Positions 15,488 to 23,808 of a DNA stretch of 33,653 bases are shown here, piece after piece. Location of the stretch: the NCBI GenBank assembly GCA_946999025.1, contig CAMQBP010000001.1, forward strand, positions 1 through 33,653, given 5' to 3'. Within the stretch, counting starts at the first letter, position 1, and every line of letters starts with the position of its first letter. Position numbers and translations under genes: made by a program. Below the pieces are notes generated by a model. That model did not search any database and was not told where the DNA came from. It saw only the letters and a program-made list of their open reading frames with translations. The DNA is from an uncultured Prevotella sp. (GTDB lineage: Bacteria > Bacteroidota > Bacteroidia > Bacteroidales > Bacteroidaceae).

Positions 15488-16705
15488 ATGAAAAATAATA
15501 GATTATATAAAGGTATGAGACAAAAAAGTATGTTTTTGTTTGCAGCCATGGCTGCACTCTTGGTTTCATGTGGCGGTAGACCCAACATGAAATTCGGTGA
15601 CAACGAATACCCTGTCACGCAAATCAAGTCGACGGGTTCTACAACCCAGACCACTTATCCGGCCGTGATCAAGGGTATTCAAGATGTTGAGATTCGGCCG
15701 AAGGTATCGGGATTCATTACAAAACTGAACGTGAAAGAGGGCCAAACCGTAGGCAAGGGGCAGGTGTTGTTCGTGATAGACAACAGTACTTATCAGGCAT
15801 CGGTTCGCCAAGCGCAGGCTGCCGTGAACTCAGCCAAGTCGCAACTCAACACCGCTAAGTTGACCTACGAGAACAGCGAGCAGTTGTTCAAGAGCAATGT
15901 CATTGGCCAATACGAATTACAATCAGCTCAAAACACTTACGCAACGGCCCAGGCAGCGGTGGCTCAGGCACAAGCTGCGCTGGCTTCGGCGAAGGAGATG
16001 CTGAGCTTTTGTTATGTGAAGAGTCCGGCGGCAGGTGTTGTTGGCAGCCTTCCCTTCAAGGTGGGAGCCTTGGTCAGCGCTTCAAGTCCCACGCCGTTGA
16101 CCACCGTTTCCAACAACAGCACCATGGAGGTTTACTTCTCCATGACAGAAAAAGATGTGTTGGAAATGACCAAGACATCGGGCAACATGTCGGCTGTCAT
16201 TGCGTCGATGCCAGCGGTAAAATTGCAGATGGCCGATGGCACCATCTACAACCAGCCTGGTAAGGTGGTGAAGATGAGTGGTGTGATAGACCAAACTACG
16301 GGTACCTTGACGCTGATTGCACATTTCAATAATCCAGATCGGTTGTTGAAGAGTGGCGGATCGGGCTCTATCGTCGTACCACGGATAAGCAACCACGCCA
16401 TCGTTATTCCACAGTCGTATGCAACTGAGGTGCAGGATAAGATTTTTGTGTATACGGTTGGCAAGGACAACAAAGCCAAGTACACGGAAATTAAGGTGGC
16501 TCCGCAAAACGATGGACAAAACTATATCGTGACAGAGGGACTGAAAGTGGGCGACCGCATCGTTACCAATGGCATCACAAAGTTGAGCGATGGCATGGAA
16601 ATCAAGCCCATCACGCAGGCACAGTATGCCAAGAAGATAGCTGATGCAGAGAAGCTTGGCGAGATTCAGGGTGACTACGGAAAGATGAAAGAGGCTTTTA
16701 AATAA
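15488..16705 (+). CDS. RND efflux periplasmic adaptor (membrane fusion protein)
   Basis: A 405-residue lipoprotein that links the inner membrane pump to the outer membrane channel. The signal peptide ends in lipobox LVSC (Cys28); a second Met at residue 10 (15515) would give a shorter signal and is a possible alternative start. The first lipoyl half is near residues 55-95 (FITKLNVKEGQTV), followed by a helical hairpin of about 100-170 rich in Ala and Gln (VRQAQAAVNSAKSQL). The second lipoyl half (YVKSPAAGVVGSLPFKVGALV) is near 175-195, followed by beta-barrel and membrane-proximal domains. It is the AcrA/MexA type, first in the operon with the pump and outer membrane factor. Confidence 0.93.
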   Translation: MKNNRLYKGMRQKSMFLFAAMAALLVSCGGRPNMKFGDNEYPVTQIKSTGSTTQTTYPAVIKGIQDVEIRPKVSGFITKLNVKEGQTVGKGQVLFVIDNSTYQASVRQAQAAVNSAKSQLNTAKLTYENSEQLFKSNVIGQYELQSAQNTYATAQAAVAQAQAALASAKEMLSFCYVKSPAAGVVGSLPFKVGALVSASSPTPLTTVSNNSTMEVYFSMTEKDVLEMTKTSGNMSAVIASMPAVKLQMADGTIYNQPGKVVKMSGVIDQTTGTLTLIAHFNNPDRLLKSGGSGSIVVPRISNHAIVIPQSYATEVQDKIFVYTVGKDNKAKYTEIKVAPQNDGQNYIVTEGLKVGDRIVTNGITKLSDGMEIKPITQAQYAKKIADAEKLGEIQGDYGKMKEAFK

Positions 16706-16782
16706 AGGCACTTTTGATGGGTTGGGGTGAGAACCGGCCTGTCATGAGTGCTGAAAAGTAAGCGAGAAAACAACAACGAATT

Positions 16783-19700
16783 ATGACATTTACAAAATTT
16801 ATCAAGCGACCGGTATTGTCAACGGTGATCTCCGTGGTCATCGTGATCTTGGGATTCATCGGACTGTCCACGCTTCCCATCGAGCAATATCCGGATATAG
16901 CACCACCAACCATTTCGGTATGGACCAGTTACATCGGCGCAGATGCTGAGACGGTGAAGAACTCTGTGCTCGCTCCCCTTGAGGAAAGCATCAACGGAGT
17001 GGAGAACATGGAGTACATGACCTCGCGGGCTACCAACGCTGGTGGGGCGCAAATTACCATTTATTTTCGTCAGGGAACAAATCCAGACATGTGTGCTGTC
17101 AACGTGCAGAACCGCGTTTCGCAGGCTCAAGCCTTGCTGCCGGCAGAGGTGAACCGCGTGGGTGTGACCGTATCCAAGCGTCAAACCTCGCAGGTGTTGA
17201 TGTACACGCTGACGTCAGAGGGTGGCAAATACGATGATAGGTTTTTAACCAACTACAACAACATCAACATCATTCCAGCCATCAAGCGTGTTCAAGGCGT
17301 GGGTGACGTGCAGAGCCCGGGTATGAAGACCTACTCCATGCGTATCTGGTTGAAGCCTGATGTGATGAAACAGTATGGCTTGATGCCATCTGACATCGCT
17401 GGCGCGTTGGCCGAACAAAACGTAGAGGCTGCTCCTGGTTCGTTCGGTGAACAGAGCAACATGGCCTACGAGTATGTGATGCGCTATAAAGGTCGTCTGA
17501 AAACGGCCGACGAATTTGGCAACATTATCTTGCACAGTACGCAGACCGGGCAGACCCTGAAGTTGAAAGATGTGGCAAAGATAGAACTTGGGGGATTGAC
17601 TTATGCCGTGAGCATGCGCAACAACAACCAACCATCGTCCATGGGTATGGTTCAACAAATTGCGGGTTCGAACGCCAACGACATTGCTAAAGCGGTGAAA
17701 GCTGAATTGGAAAATCAGGCAAAGAACTTCCCGCCGGGCATGGAATACAAGATTAACTATGATGTGACCGAATTCCTTTACGCCTCTATCGCAGAGGTTC
17801 TCAAGACATTGGTCATTACCCTGCTGCTGGTATTCTTGGTGGTTTACATCTTTTTACAGGACTTCCGTTCTACCTTAATTCCGATGATTGCCGTTCCGGT
17901 GTCGCTGATTGGAACGTTCTTCTTCTTGCAAATTTTCGGATTCTCCATCAACTTGCTGACGCTGTCGGCCCTATTGCTGGCGATAGCCATCGTGGTTGAC
18001 GATGCCATCGTGGTGGTTGAGGCCGTGCATGCCAAGTTGGATTTGGGGTATAAAAGTGCTTTGACGGCCAGCATTGATGCGATGAACGAGATTGCGGGCG
18101 CCATTATTTCCATCACGTTGGTGATGGCTGCGGTATTCGTTCCGGTGTCGTTCATCGGTGGAACATCAGGAACGTTCTACCGAGAGTTTGGTGTGACCAT
18201 GGCGGTGTCAATCATCATATCGGCCCTGAACGCCTTAACGCTCTCGCCGGCATTGTGTGCCATCTTCCTGAAACCAAAGAATGAGGATGGAACCGAGCGC
18301 AAGATGAGTAGGATAGACCGTTTTCATGCGTCGTTTAACACCAGTTATGAGAAGGTTTTGGGCAAATACAAAAATCGATTGCAAAAGCTGGTTAGGAAGC
18401 CTGTTCTCACGGGCATCTTCATCGTGGTGGGTGCAATAGCCTTGCTCTTGACCATGAAAACAACCAAAACAGGATTGGTTCCGGATGAAGATACGGGTAC
18501 GCTGTTCTGTACGGTTTCTATGCCTCCGGCAACAAGTGCGGTGCGCACGCAGCAGGTGATAGACCAGGTTGATGCCATGTTGGCCAGCAATCCGGCCATT
18601 CAGAGCCGCGAACAGCTGCAAGGATACAACTTCATTGCCGGGCAAGGGTCTGACCAAGCAACCTTTATTATCAAGTTGAAGCCTTTCAGTGAGCGTAACA
18701 TGGGGCAAAGTGCCATGGCGGTTTTAGGCATGATATACAAGCAGACAGCTCAGATAAAGGATGCTCAAATCTTGGCATTCGCACCTCCTATGATTCCTGG
18801 TTTTGCCTTAAGTAACGGTGTTTCCTTAGTGTTGCAGGACAAAACTGGTGGCGATTTGAATAAATTCTTCCAAGTAACCAAGGCTTATTTGGCCGAATTG
18901 AACAAGCGTCCAGAGATACAAATGGCCATGACCTCGTACAATCCAAACTATCCTCAGTATCTGATTGATGTGGATGTGGCTAAATGTAAGCAGGCAGGCA
19001 TATCTCCTGCCACCGTTTTGAGTACGCTTCAGGGATATTACGGCGGCATGTACGCCTCTAACTTCAATGCATACGGCAAGCTGTATCGTGTCATGATTCA
19101 GGGTGATGTGTCCAGTCGTGAGCGTCCGGAAGGTCTGAATGATATCTATGTTCGTACACCTGGCGGCATGGCACCCGTGCAAAGTTTCATTTCGATGAAA
19201 CGTGTTTTCGGCCCATCAAACATCAATCGGTTCAACATGTTTACGAGCATCAACGTACAGGTAACGCTGAATAGCGGTTATTCCACAGGTGAAGCCATTC
19301 AGGCCATCAAGGAAGTTGCTGCGACAGACTTACCTCAAGGTTACGGATACGACTTCTCTGGCTTGTCAAGGTCAGAGAGTGAGTCGAGCAACGTCACTGG
19401 CATAATATTTGTATTGTGCTTCTTATTCGTGTATTTGATATTGGCAGCGCAATACGAAAGTTACCTGTTGCCCTTCGCAGTTATCCTCTCTATACCGTTT
19501 GGATTGGCGGGTGCTTTCCTCTTTACACAGTTGTTTGGTCACAACAATGACATCTACATGCAGATTTCTCTGATTATGTTGATTGGTTTGTTGGCCAAGA
19601 ATGCCATTTTGATTGTGCAGTTTGCACTTGAAAGACGACGCACCGGTATGGCTATCACATGGTCTGCTATTCTCGGATCGGGTGCTCGTTTGCGACCCAT

Positions 19701-19992
19701 CTTGATGACTTCGTTGGCTATGGTCATCGGTTTGTTACCCATGATGTTTGCCATGGGCGTGGGAAAGAATGGTAATCAAACGCTGGGTGCGGCCGCTGTA
19801 GGAGGTATGTTGATTGGTACGCTCTGTCAGTTGTTTGTCGTTCCTGGTTTGTTTGTCATCTTCCAGGCATTGCAGGAGAGATTCACACCGATTAAGTTTG
19901 ATGATGAAGAGAATTCTGAAGCAGAGGCTGAACTGCAGCAATACGCGCGTCGCCCGGTAGGAATCACAGTAGATGAGAATAATAAAGAATAG
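16783..19992 (+). CDS. RND efflux pump, HAE1 (AcrB-like) family
   Basis: A 1069-residue proton-driven inner membrane pump, typical length for the hydrophobe/amphiphile efflux family. The N-terminus (FIKRPVLSTVISVVIVILG) is the first membrane helix. The proton relay is intact: VVDDAIVVVE in the fourth membrane helix carries the Asp pair, and GLLAKNAILIVQFA near residue 940 carries the Lys. The porter and docking domains fill about 40-340 and 560-870. It follows the adaptor gene by 77 bases and its stop codon touches the GTG that precedes the outer membrane factor start. Likely substrates are antibiotics, bile salts or other amphiphiles, but specificity cannot be read here. Confidence 0.96.
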   Translation: MTFTKFIKRPVLSTVISVVIVILGFIGLSTLPIEQYPDIAPPTISVWTSYIGADAETVKNSVLAPLEESINGVENMEYMTSRATNAGGAQITIYFRQGTNPDMCAVNVQNRVSQAQALLPAEVNRVGVTVSKRQTSQVLMYTLTSEGGKYDDRFLTNYNNINIIPAIKRVQGVGDVQSPGMKTYSMRIWLKPDVMKQYGLMPSDIAGALAEQNVEAAPGSFGEQSNMAYEYVMRYKGRLKTADEFGNIILHSTQTGQTLKLKDVAKIELGGLTYAVSMRNNNQPSSMGMVQQIAGSNANDIAKAVKAELENQAKNFPPGMEYKINYDVTEFLYASIAEVLKTLVITLLLVFLVVYIFLQDFRSTLIPMIAVPVSLIGTFFFLQIFGFSINLLTLSALLLAIAIVVDDAIVVVEAVHAKLDLGYKSALTASIDAMNEIAGAIISITLVMAAVFVPVSFIGGTSGTFYREFGVTMAVSIIISALNALTLSPALCAIFLKPKNEDGTERKMSRIDRFHASFNTSYEKVLGKYKNRLQKLVRKPVLTGIFIVVGAIALLLTMKTTKTGLVPDEDTGTLFCTVSMPPATSAVRTQQVIDQVDAMLASNPAIQSREQLQGYNFIAGQGSDQATFIIKLKPFSERNMGQSAMAVLGMIYKQTAQIKDAQILAFAPPMIPGFALSNGVSLVLQDKTGGDLNKFFQVTKAYLAELNKRPEIQMAMTSYNPNYPQYLIDVDVAKCKQAGISPATVLSTLQGYYGGMYASNFNAYGKLYRVMIQGDVSSRERPEGLNDIYVRTPGGMAPVQSFISMKRVFGPSNINRFNMFTSINVQVTLNSGYSTGEAIQAIKEVAATDLPQGYGYDFSGLSRSESESSNVTGIIFVLCFLFVYLILAAQYESYLLPFAVILSIPFGLAGAFLFTQLFGHNNDIYMQISLIMLIGLLAKNAILIVQFALERRRTGMAITWSAILGSGARLRPILMTSLAMVIGLLPMMFAMGVGKNGNQTLGAAAVGGMLIGTLCQLFVVPGLFVIFQALQERFTPIKFDDEENSEAEAELQQYARRPVGITVDENNKE

Positions 19993-19994
19993 TG

Positions 19995-21389
19995 ATGAAA
20001 ATACAAAATATAATGATTATGGGACTTGCAGCATTGGCGTTGACCAGCTGCAAGAGCCTCTATGGAACGTACCAACGCCCCAATGTGAACACCAAGGGCA
20101 TCGTTCGTGATTCGCTTTCGATGACAGATACGTTGGTTGTGACGGACACAACGAGCTTTGGTAACATGCCTTGGCGCAGTGTGTTTACTGACCCACAATT
20201 GCAAACGCACATAGAAAGGGCGTTGACCAACAATGTTGATCTTCTGAATGCTGCGCTGAACGTGAAGATGGCTGAAGCACAATTGAAGGCTGCCAGGTTG
20301 TCTTTTCTGCCTTCTTTCACCTTTGCTCCCCAGGGAACCATCGCTTCTTGGGATGGTGGAAAGGCCATTTCAACTTATCAATTGCCCATTGCTGCCAGTT
20401 GGAATGTTGACCTATTTGGCAATTTGCTCAGTCAGAAACGTGCCGCGCAGGTAGCATTATTGGCCACAAAGGACTATCAGACGTTGGTCAAAACCAATAT
20501 CATCAGCGGGGTAGCGAATATGTATTATACCCTTTTGATGCTCGACAAGCAGCTCGAAATCGTCAACAACATGCACGAATTGACCAAGGAAACGTGGGAC
20601 AAGATGAAGGTATTGAAGGATCTTGGACGCGGTATTCGGTCGACAGGTGTGCAGAGTGCCGAAGCAAACTACTATGCTGTGGAGGCCAAAAAGACCGATT
20701 TGGTGCGCCAAATACGTGAAACGGAGAACGCTTTGTCGCTCTTGATGGGACAACCGGCACAGAGTATTTCGCGCGGAAGGCTTGAGAATCAGGCTCTGCC
20801 CACGAACTTATCTACCGGCATCGGCATCCAGTTGCTGGCCAATCGTCCCGACGTTCATGCGGCTGAGATGCAATTAGCCGAATGTTTCTATGGCGTAGAA
20901 ACCGCTCGAAGCCGTTTTTATCCAAGTCTAACGATTGCTCCTACCGGCATGTTTACCAACAGTGCGGGAGCTGCAGTCATCAATCCTGGCAAATGGATGC
21001 TGTCGGCTGTAGGCAGTTTGGTGCAGCCTATTTTCCAAAAGGGAAAGATTATTGCGGGTCTACGCGTTGCTGAAGCGCAATATGAGAAGGCCTACAACAC
21101 GTGGCAGAACTGCATTTTCAAGGCTGGAAATGAAGTGAGTAACGCACTTGTGCTTTACCATTCGTCAGATGAAAAAAGCAAGATTGAGGCAAAACAAATA
21201 CAAACTCTGCAACAAAATGTGGAGGATACCAAGCTTCTTTTAAGTCAGTCGAGCAGTACATACCTTGAGGTAATTACAGCTCAGCAAACCCTTCTCAATG
21301 CGCAGATGGCTAAGATTACGGACGATTTTCACAAGATGCAGGCTGTTGTAAACCTCTATCAGGCCCTCGGCGGCGGTGTGAAAGAATAG
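19995..21389 (+). CDS. RND efflux outer membrane factor (TolC/OprM type)
   Basis: A 464-residue outer membrane lipoprotein channel. The signal peptide ends in lipobox ALTSC (Cys19). Two repeated OEP-type halves follow: LTNNVDLLNAALNVKMAEAQL near 75-95, and LLANRPDVHAAEMQLAEC near 277-294, the latter typical of the NodT/OprM class. Helical coiled segments precede the C-terminus. The ATG at 19995 is preferred; a GTG immediately upstream overlaps the pump stop codon by one base. This completes a three-gene efflux operon. Confidence 0.93.
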   Translation: MKIQNIMIMGLAALALTSCKSLYGTYQRPNVNTKGIVRDSLSMTDTLVVTDTTSFGNMPWRSVFTDPQLQTHIERALTNNVDLLNAALNVKMAEAQLKAARLSFLPSFTFAPQGTIASWDGGKAISTYQLPIAASWNVDLFGNLLSQKRAAQVALLATKDYQTLVKTNIISGVANMYYTLLMLDKQLEIVNNMHELTKETWDKMKVLKDLGRGIRSTGVQSAEANYYAVEAKKTDLVRQIRETENALSLLMGQPAQSISRGRLENQALPTNLSTGIGIQLLANRPDVHAAEMQLAECFYGVETARSRFYPSLTIAPTGMFTNSAGAAVINPGKWMLSAVGSLVQPIFQKGKIIAGLRVAEAQYEKAYNTWQNCIFKAGNEVSNALVLYHSSDEKSKIEAKQIQTLQQNVEDTKLLLSQSSSTYLEVITAQQTLLNAQMAKITDDFHKMQAVVNLYQALGGGVKE

Positions 21390-21483
21390 GGTAGGATGGT
21401 TGATAAGTCGACAAGGTAAGGCCCATTAGGTAAATTAGACAGGACACATAAAGCCCAACTCGCATGATGTATCAACTCATCTG

Positions 21484-21510
21484 CTAAAAAACGAAAAACT
21501 AAAAAACGAA
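21484..21510 (+). repeat. 12-base tandem repeat directly before the LpxA-like gene
   Basis: CTAAAAAACGAA occurs perfectly twice (21484-21495 and 21499-21510) with a 15-base period, ending 5 bases before the ATG at 21516. It sits where a ribosome-binding site would be and makes an A-rich translation initiation region. No promoter box is obvious in the 126-base gap, so cotranscription with the efflux operon is possible. Confidence 0.6.
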
Positions 21511-21515
21511 GAATT

Positions 21516-22298
21516 ATGGCATACGATATCAGTGAGAAAGCGGAAATATCACCCAAAGCGAAGATTGGAAACAATTGTAAAATCTACCCATTTGTCTATA
21601 TCGAAGAAGATGTTGTGATAGGAGACAACTGTGTGATTTATCCCTTTGTCAGCATTTTGAAGGGAACTCGCCTGGGATGCAACAACACCGTGCATCAATG
21701 TTCGGTGATGGGAGCCCTTCCACAGGACTTTGAATTCAAGGGAGAAGACACCGAATTGATTATCGGCAACAACAACATCATTCGTGAGAATGTTGTCATC
21801 AATCGGGCAACCCATGCGGGAGGACAGACCGTAATCGGCCATGAAAACTTCTTAATGGAAGGAGCTCATATCTCACATGATACCAAAGTGGGTAATCAAT
21901 GTGTGTTTGGATATGGAACAAAGATTGCCGGTGATTGTGAAATTGGCAATGGAGCGATTTTCAGTTCGAGTGTTATTGAGAATGCGAACACGCGCGTTGG
22001 CGATTACGCCATGATACAAGCTGGTACCACTTTCTATAAAGACGTGCCGCCATACATTATTGCCGGAGGTGTGCCGGTAAGCTATGGAGGTCCCAACAAG
22101 ACCATGTTGGAAACGTATGGCATCACAGAAAAGGTTCAGAGTCACATAGCCAATGCTTACCGCCTGATATTCCATGGCCAAACAAGTGTGTTCGATGCGG
22201 TGCTGCAAGTAAAGGAACAAGTTCCCGGCGGTCCTGAAATTGAAAACATCATACGGTTCATTCAGGCGACAAAAGCAGGAATCATCGGTAAACTTTAG
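21516..22298 (+). CDS. LpxA-like UDP-GlcNAc acyltransferase paralogue
   Basis: A 260-residue left-handed beta-helix acyltransferase of the LpxA family, which in its classic form transfers a hydroxyacyl chain from ACP to UDP-GlcNAc in lipid A synthesis. Hexapeptide repeats fill about residues 5-190, and the C-terminal helical region resembles LpxA. GAHISHD contains His118 and His121, matching E. coli His122 and catalytic His125 at a constant offset. However, the positions of E. coli His144, His160 and Gln161 are Asp140, Asn156 and Ala157. This is not the usual LpxA active-site set, and the gene is not beside lpxC/fabZ. It is probably a divergent paralogue whose donor, acceptor or reaction may differ. 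Confidence 0.8.
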   Translation: MAYDISEKAEISPKAKIGNNCKIYPFVYIEEDVVIGDNCVIYPFVSILKGTRLGCNNTVHQCSVMGALPQDFEFKGEDTELIIGNNNIIRENVVINRATHAGGQTVIGHENFLMEGAHISHDTKVGNQCVFGYGTKIAGDCEIGNGAIFSSSVIENANTRVGDYAMIQAGTTFYKDVPPYIIAGGVPVSYGGPNKTMLETYGITEKVQSHIANAYRLIFHGQTSVFDAVLQVKEQVPGGPEIENIIRFIQATKAGIIGKL

Positions 22299-22327
22299 TT
22301 CACATCGAACACATTTATATAAAGCAT

Positions 22328-22364
22328 AGGATAGGTTGGCACAAAAGCTTTCCTATCCTTTTTT
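22328..22364 (+). terminator. Rho-independent terminator after the LpxA-like gene
   Basis: AGGATAGG (22328-22335) pairs perfectly with CCTATCCT (22352-22359), with a 16-base loop and a T-run at 22359-22364. The right arm overlaps the stop codon of the convergent pdxT gene. On the minus strand no T-run follows the hairpin, so it mainly ends plus-strand transcription. Confidence 0.85.
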
Positions 22365-22925
22365 AATGCTGTCAACAAAGTACTTGTGTATGCTTACGTC
22401 CTCATCCAGCTCGGGATGGAAGGCTGTGACCAGCTGATGACCTTGCCGAGCGGCTACAATGTGGCCGTTTACCGTTGCCAACGCCTCGGCCTCGCCATAT
22501 ACTTGATTGATATAAGGGGCACGGATGAAGGTCATGGGGATGTCGTTTTCAATGCCTTTGAATGATGATACGGTACGAAAACTGCCCAACTGTCTGCCAT
22601 AAGCGTTGCGGCAAACGTCAATATCCATCGTGGAAATGCGTGAAGCCGCTTGCCCATTCTCTTGTTTTGCCAGCAAAATAAGTCCTGCGCAAGTGCCAAA
22701 TACCGGCAATCCCTCACGGATTTCGCGCTGTATGGATGTCAGTAAATCGAGGTCATGCAGCAATTTCACCATCGTGGTGCTCTCTCCGCCGGGAATAATC
22801 AGACCGTCTTTCGGCTGCTGCCAGTCGTCTTTGTTTCTCACTTCAAACGTTTCTACGCCCAAAGAACGGAGCATTCGTTCGTGTTCGACGAATGCTCCTT
22901 GTAACGCCAATATAGCTATTTTCAT
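22353..22925 (-). CDS. pdxT: Pyridoxal 5'-phosphate synthase glutaminase subunit PdxT
   Basis: Releases ammonia from glutamine and channels it to PdxS for direct PLP synthesis. It is 190 residues. The class I amidotransferase triad is intact: Cys79 in FGTCAG, His170 and Glu172 in FHPEL, at the same numbers as B. subtilis PdxT from memory. PGGEST at 45-50 is the oxyanion-hole motif of the family. It begins 4 bases after the pdxS stop, so the two are cotranscribed and likely translationally coupled. Its stop codon lies within the arm of a convergent terminator. Confidence 0.97.
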   Translation of the reverse strand: MKIAILALQGAFVEHERMLRSLGVETFEVRNKDDWQQPKDGLIIPGGESTTMVKLLHDLDLLTSIQREIREGLPVFGTCAGLILLAKQENGQAASRISTMDIDVCRNAYGRQLGSFRTVSSFKGIENDIPMTFIRAPYINQVYGEAEALATVNGHIVAARQGHQLVTAFHPELDEDVSIHKYFVDSIKKG

Positions 22926-22929
22926 CTGT

Positions 22930-23808
22930 TTACTTTCCTCTTTCTGCCATCAGCACTTCAATCTCGTGTTCGTTGATGCCCACCATGGCTTCACCAAGGT
23001 CTTCTGACAGCTCGGCCAACCGCTTCGCATCGTTGTAGTTGGTCACTGCCTGAACGATGGCAGCTGCGCGCTTGGCAGGATTACCCGATTTGAATATGCC
23101 AGAACCCACGAACACTCCTTCAGCTCCGAGTTGCATCATCAGGGCTGCATCGGCAGGAGTTGCCACACCACCGGCGGCAAAGTTCACCACAGGCAGCTTG
23201 CCGTTTTCGTGTACATACTGCACCAATTCGTAGGGAACCTGCAATTGTTTGGCGGCCTCGTACAGCTCATCTTCAGCCATAGAGGTAAGTCTTCTGATTT
23301 CAGCCTGCATCATGCGCATGTGCGTCACAGCCTGAACCACGTCGCCCGTACCTGGTTCTCCCTTGGTTCTAATCATGGTAGCACCCTCAGCGATGCGTCT
23401 GAGCGCCTCACCAAGGTTCTTTGCACCGCAGACAAAAGGTACTTCAAACTTGGTCTTGTCAATGTGATAGACATTGTCTGCGGGCGAGAGTACCTCGCTC
23501 TCATCGATGTAATCAATCTCAATGGCCTGCAAAATCTGAGCTTCAACGAAGTGTCCGATGCGGCATTTGGCCATCACCGGTATGCTTACGGCCTTCTGAA
23601 TGCCCTTGATCATGTGTGGGTCGCTCATGCGCGAAACGCCTCCTGCCGCGCGAATGTCGGCCGGTATGCGCTCGAGAGCCATCACCGCACAGGCTCCGGC
23701 TTGTTCTGCGATACGTGCTTGCTCGGGTGTTGTAACGTCCATGATGACGCCTCCCTTGAGCATTTGTGCTAAATTACGATTCAGTGTTTGTCTTTCAGTT
23801 GTTTTCAT
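22930..23808 (-). CDS. pdxS: Pyridoxal 5'-phosphate synthase lyase subunit PdxS
   Basis: Builds PLP from ribose 5-phosphate, glyceraldehyde 3-phosphate and ammonia in the DXP-independent vitamin B6 pathway. It is 292 residues and a highly conserved TIM barrel. Key residues are visible at the positions known from B. subtilis: Asp24 in GGVIMDVT, Lys81 in MAKCRIGH, and Lys149 in IRTKGEPGTG. The C-terminal phosphate site includes GGVATPADAALMMQLG and GVFVGSGIF. Its ATG overlaps the stop of the upstream kinase-regulator fusion by four bases (ATGA), strong evidence for one operon. Confidence 0.98.
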   Translation of the reverse strand: MKTTERQTLNRNLAQMLKGGVIMDVTTPEQARIAEQAGACAVMALERIPADIRAAGGVSRMSDPHMIKGIQKAVSIPVMAKCRIGHFVEAQILQAIEIDYIDESEVLSPADNVYHIDKTKFEVPFVCGAKNLGEALRRIAEGATMIRTKGEPGTGDVVQAVTHMRMMQAEIRRLTSMAEDELYEAAKQLQVPYELVQYVHENGKLPVVNFAAGGVATPADAALMMQLGAEGVFVGSGIFKSGNPAKRAAAIVQAVTNYNDAKRLAELSEDLGEAMVGINEHEIEVLMAERGK

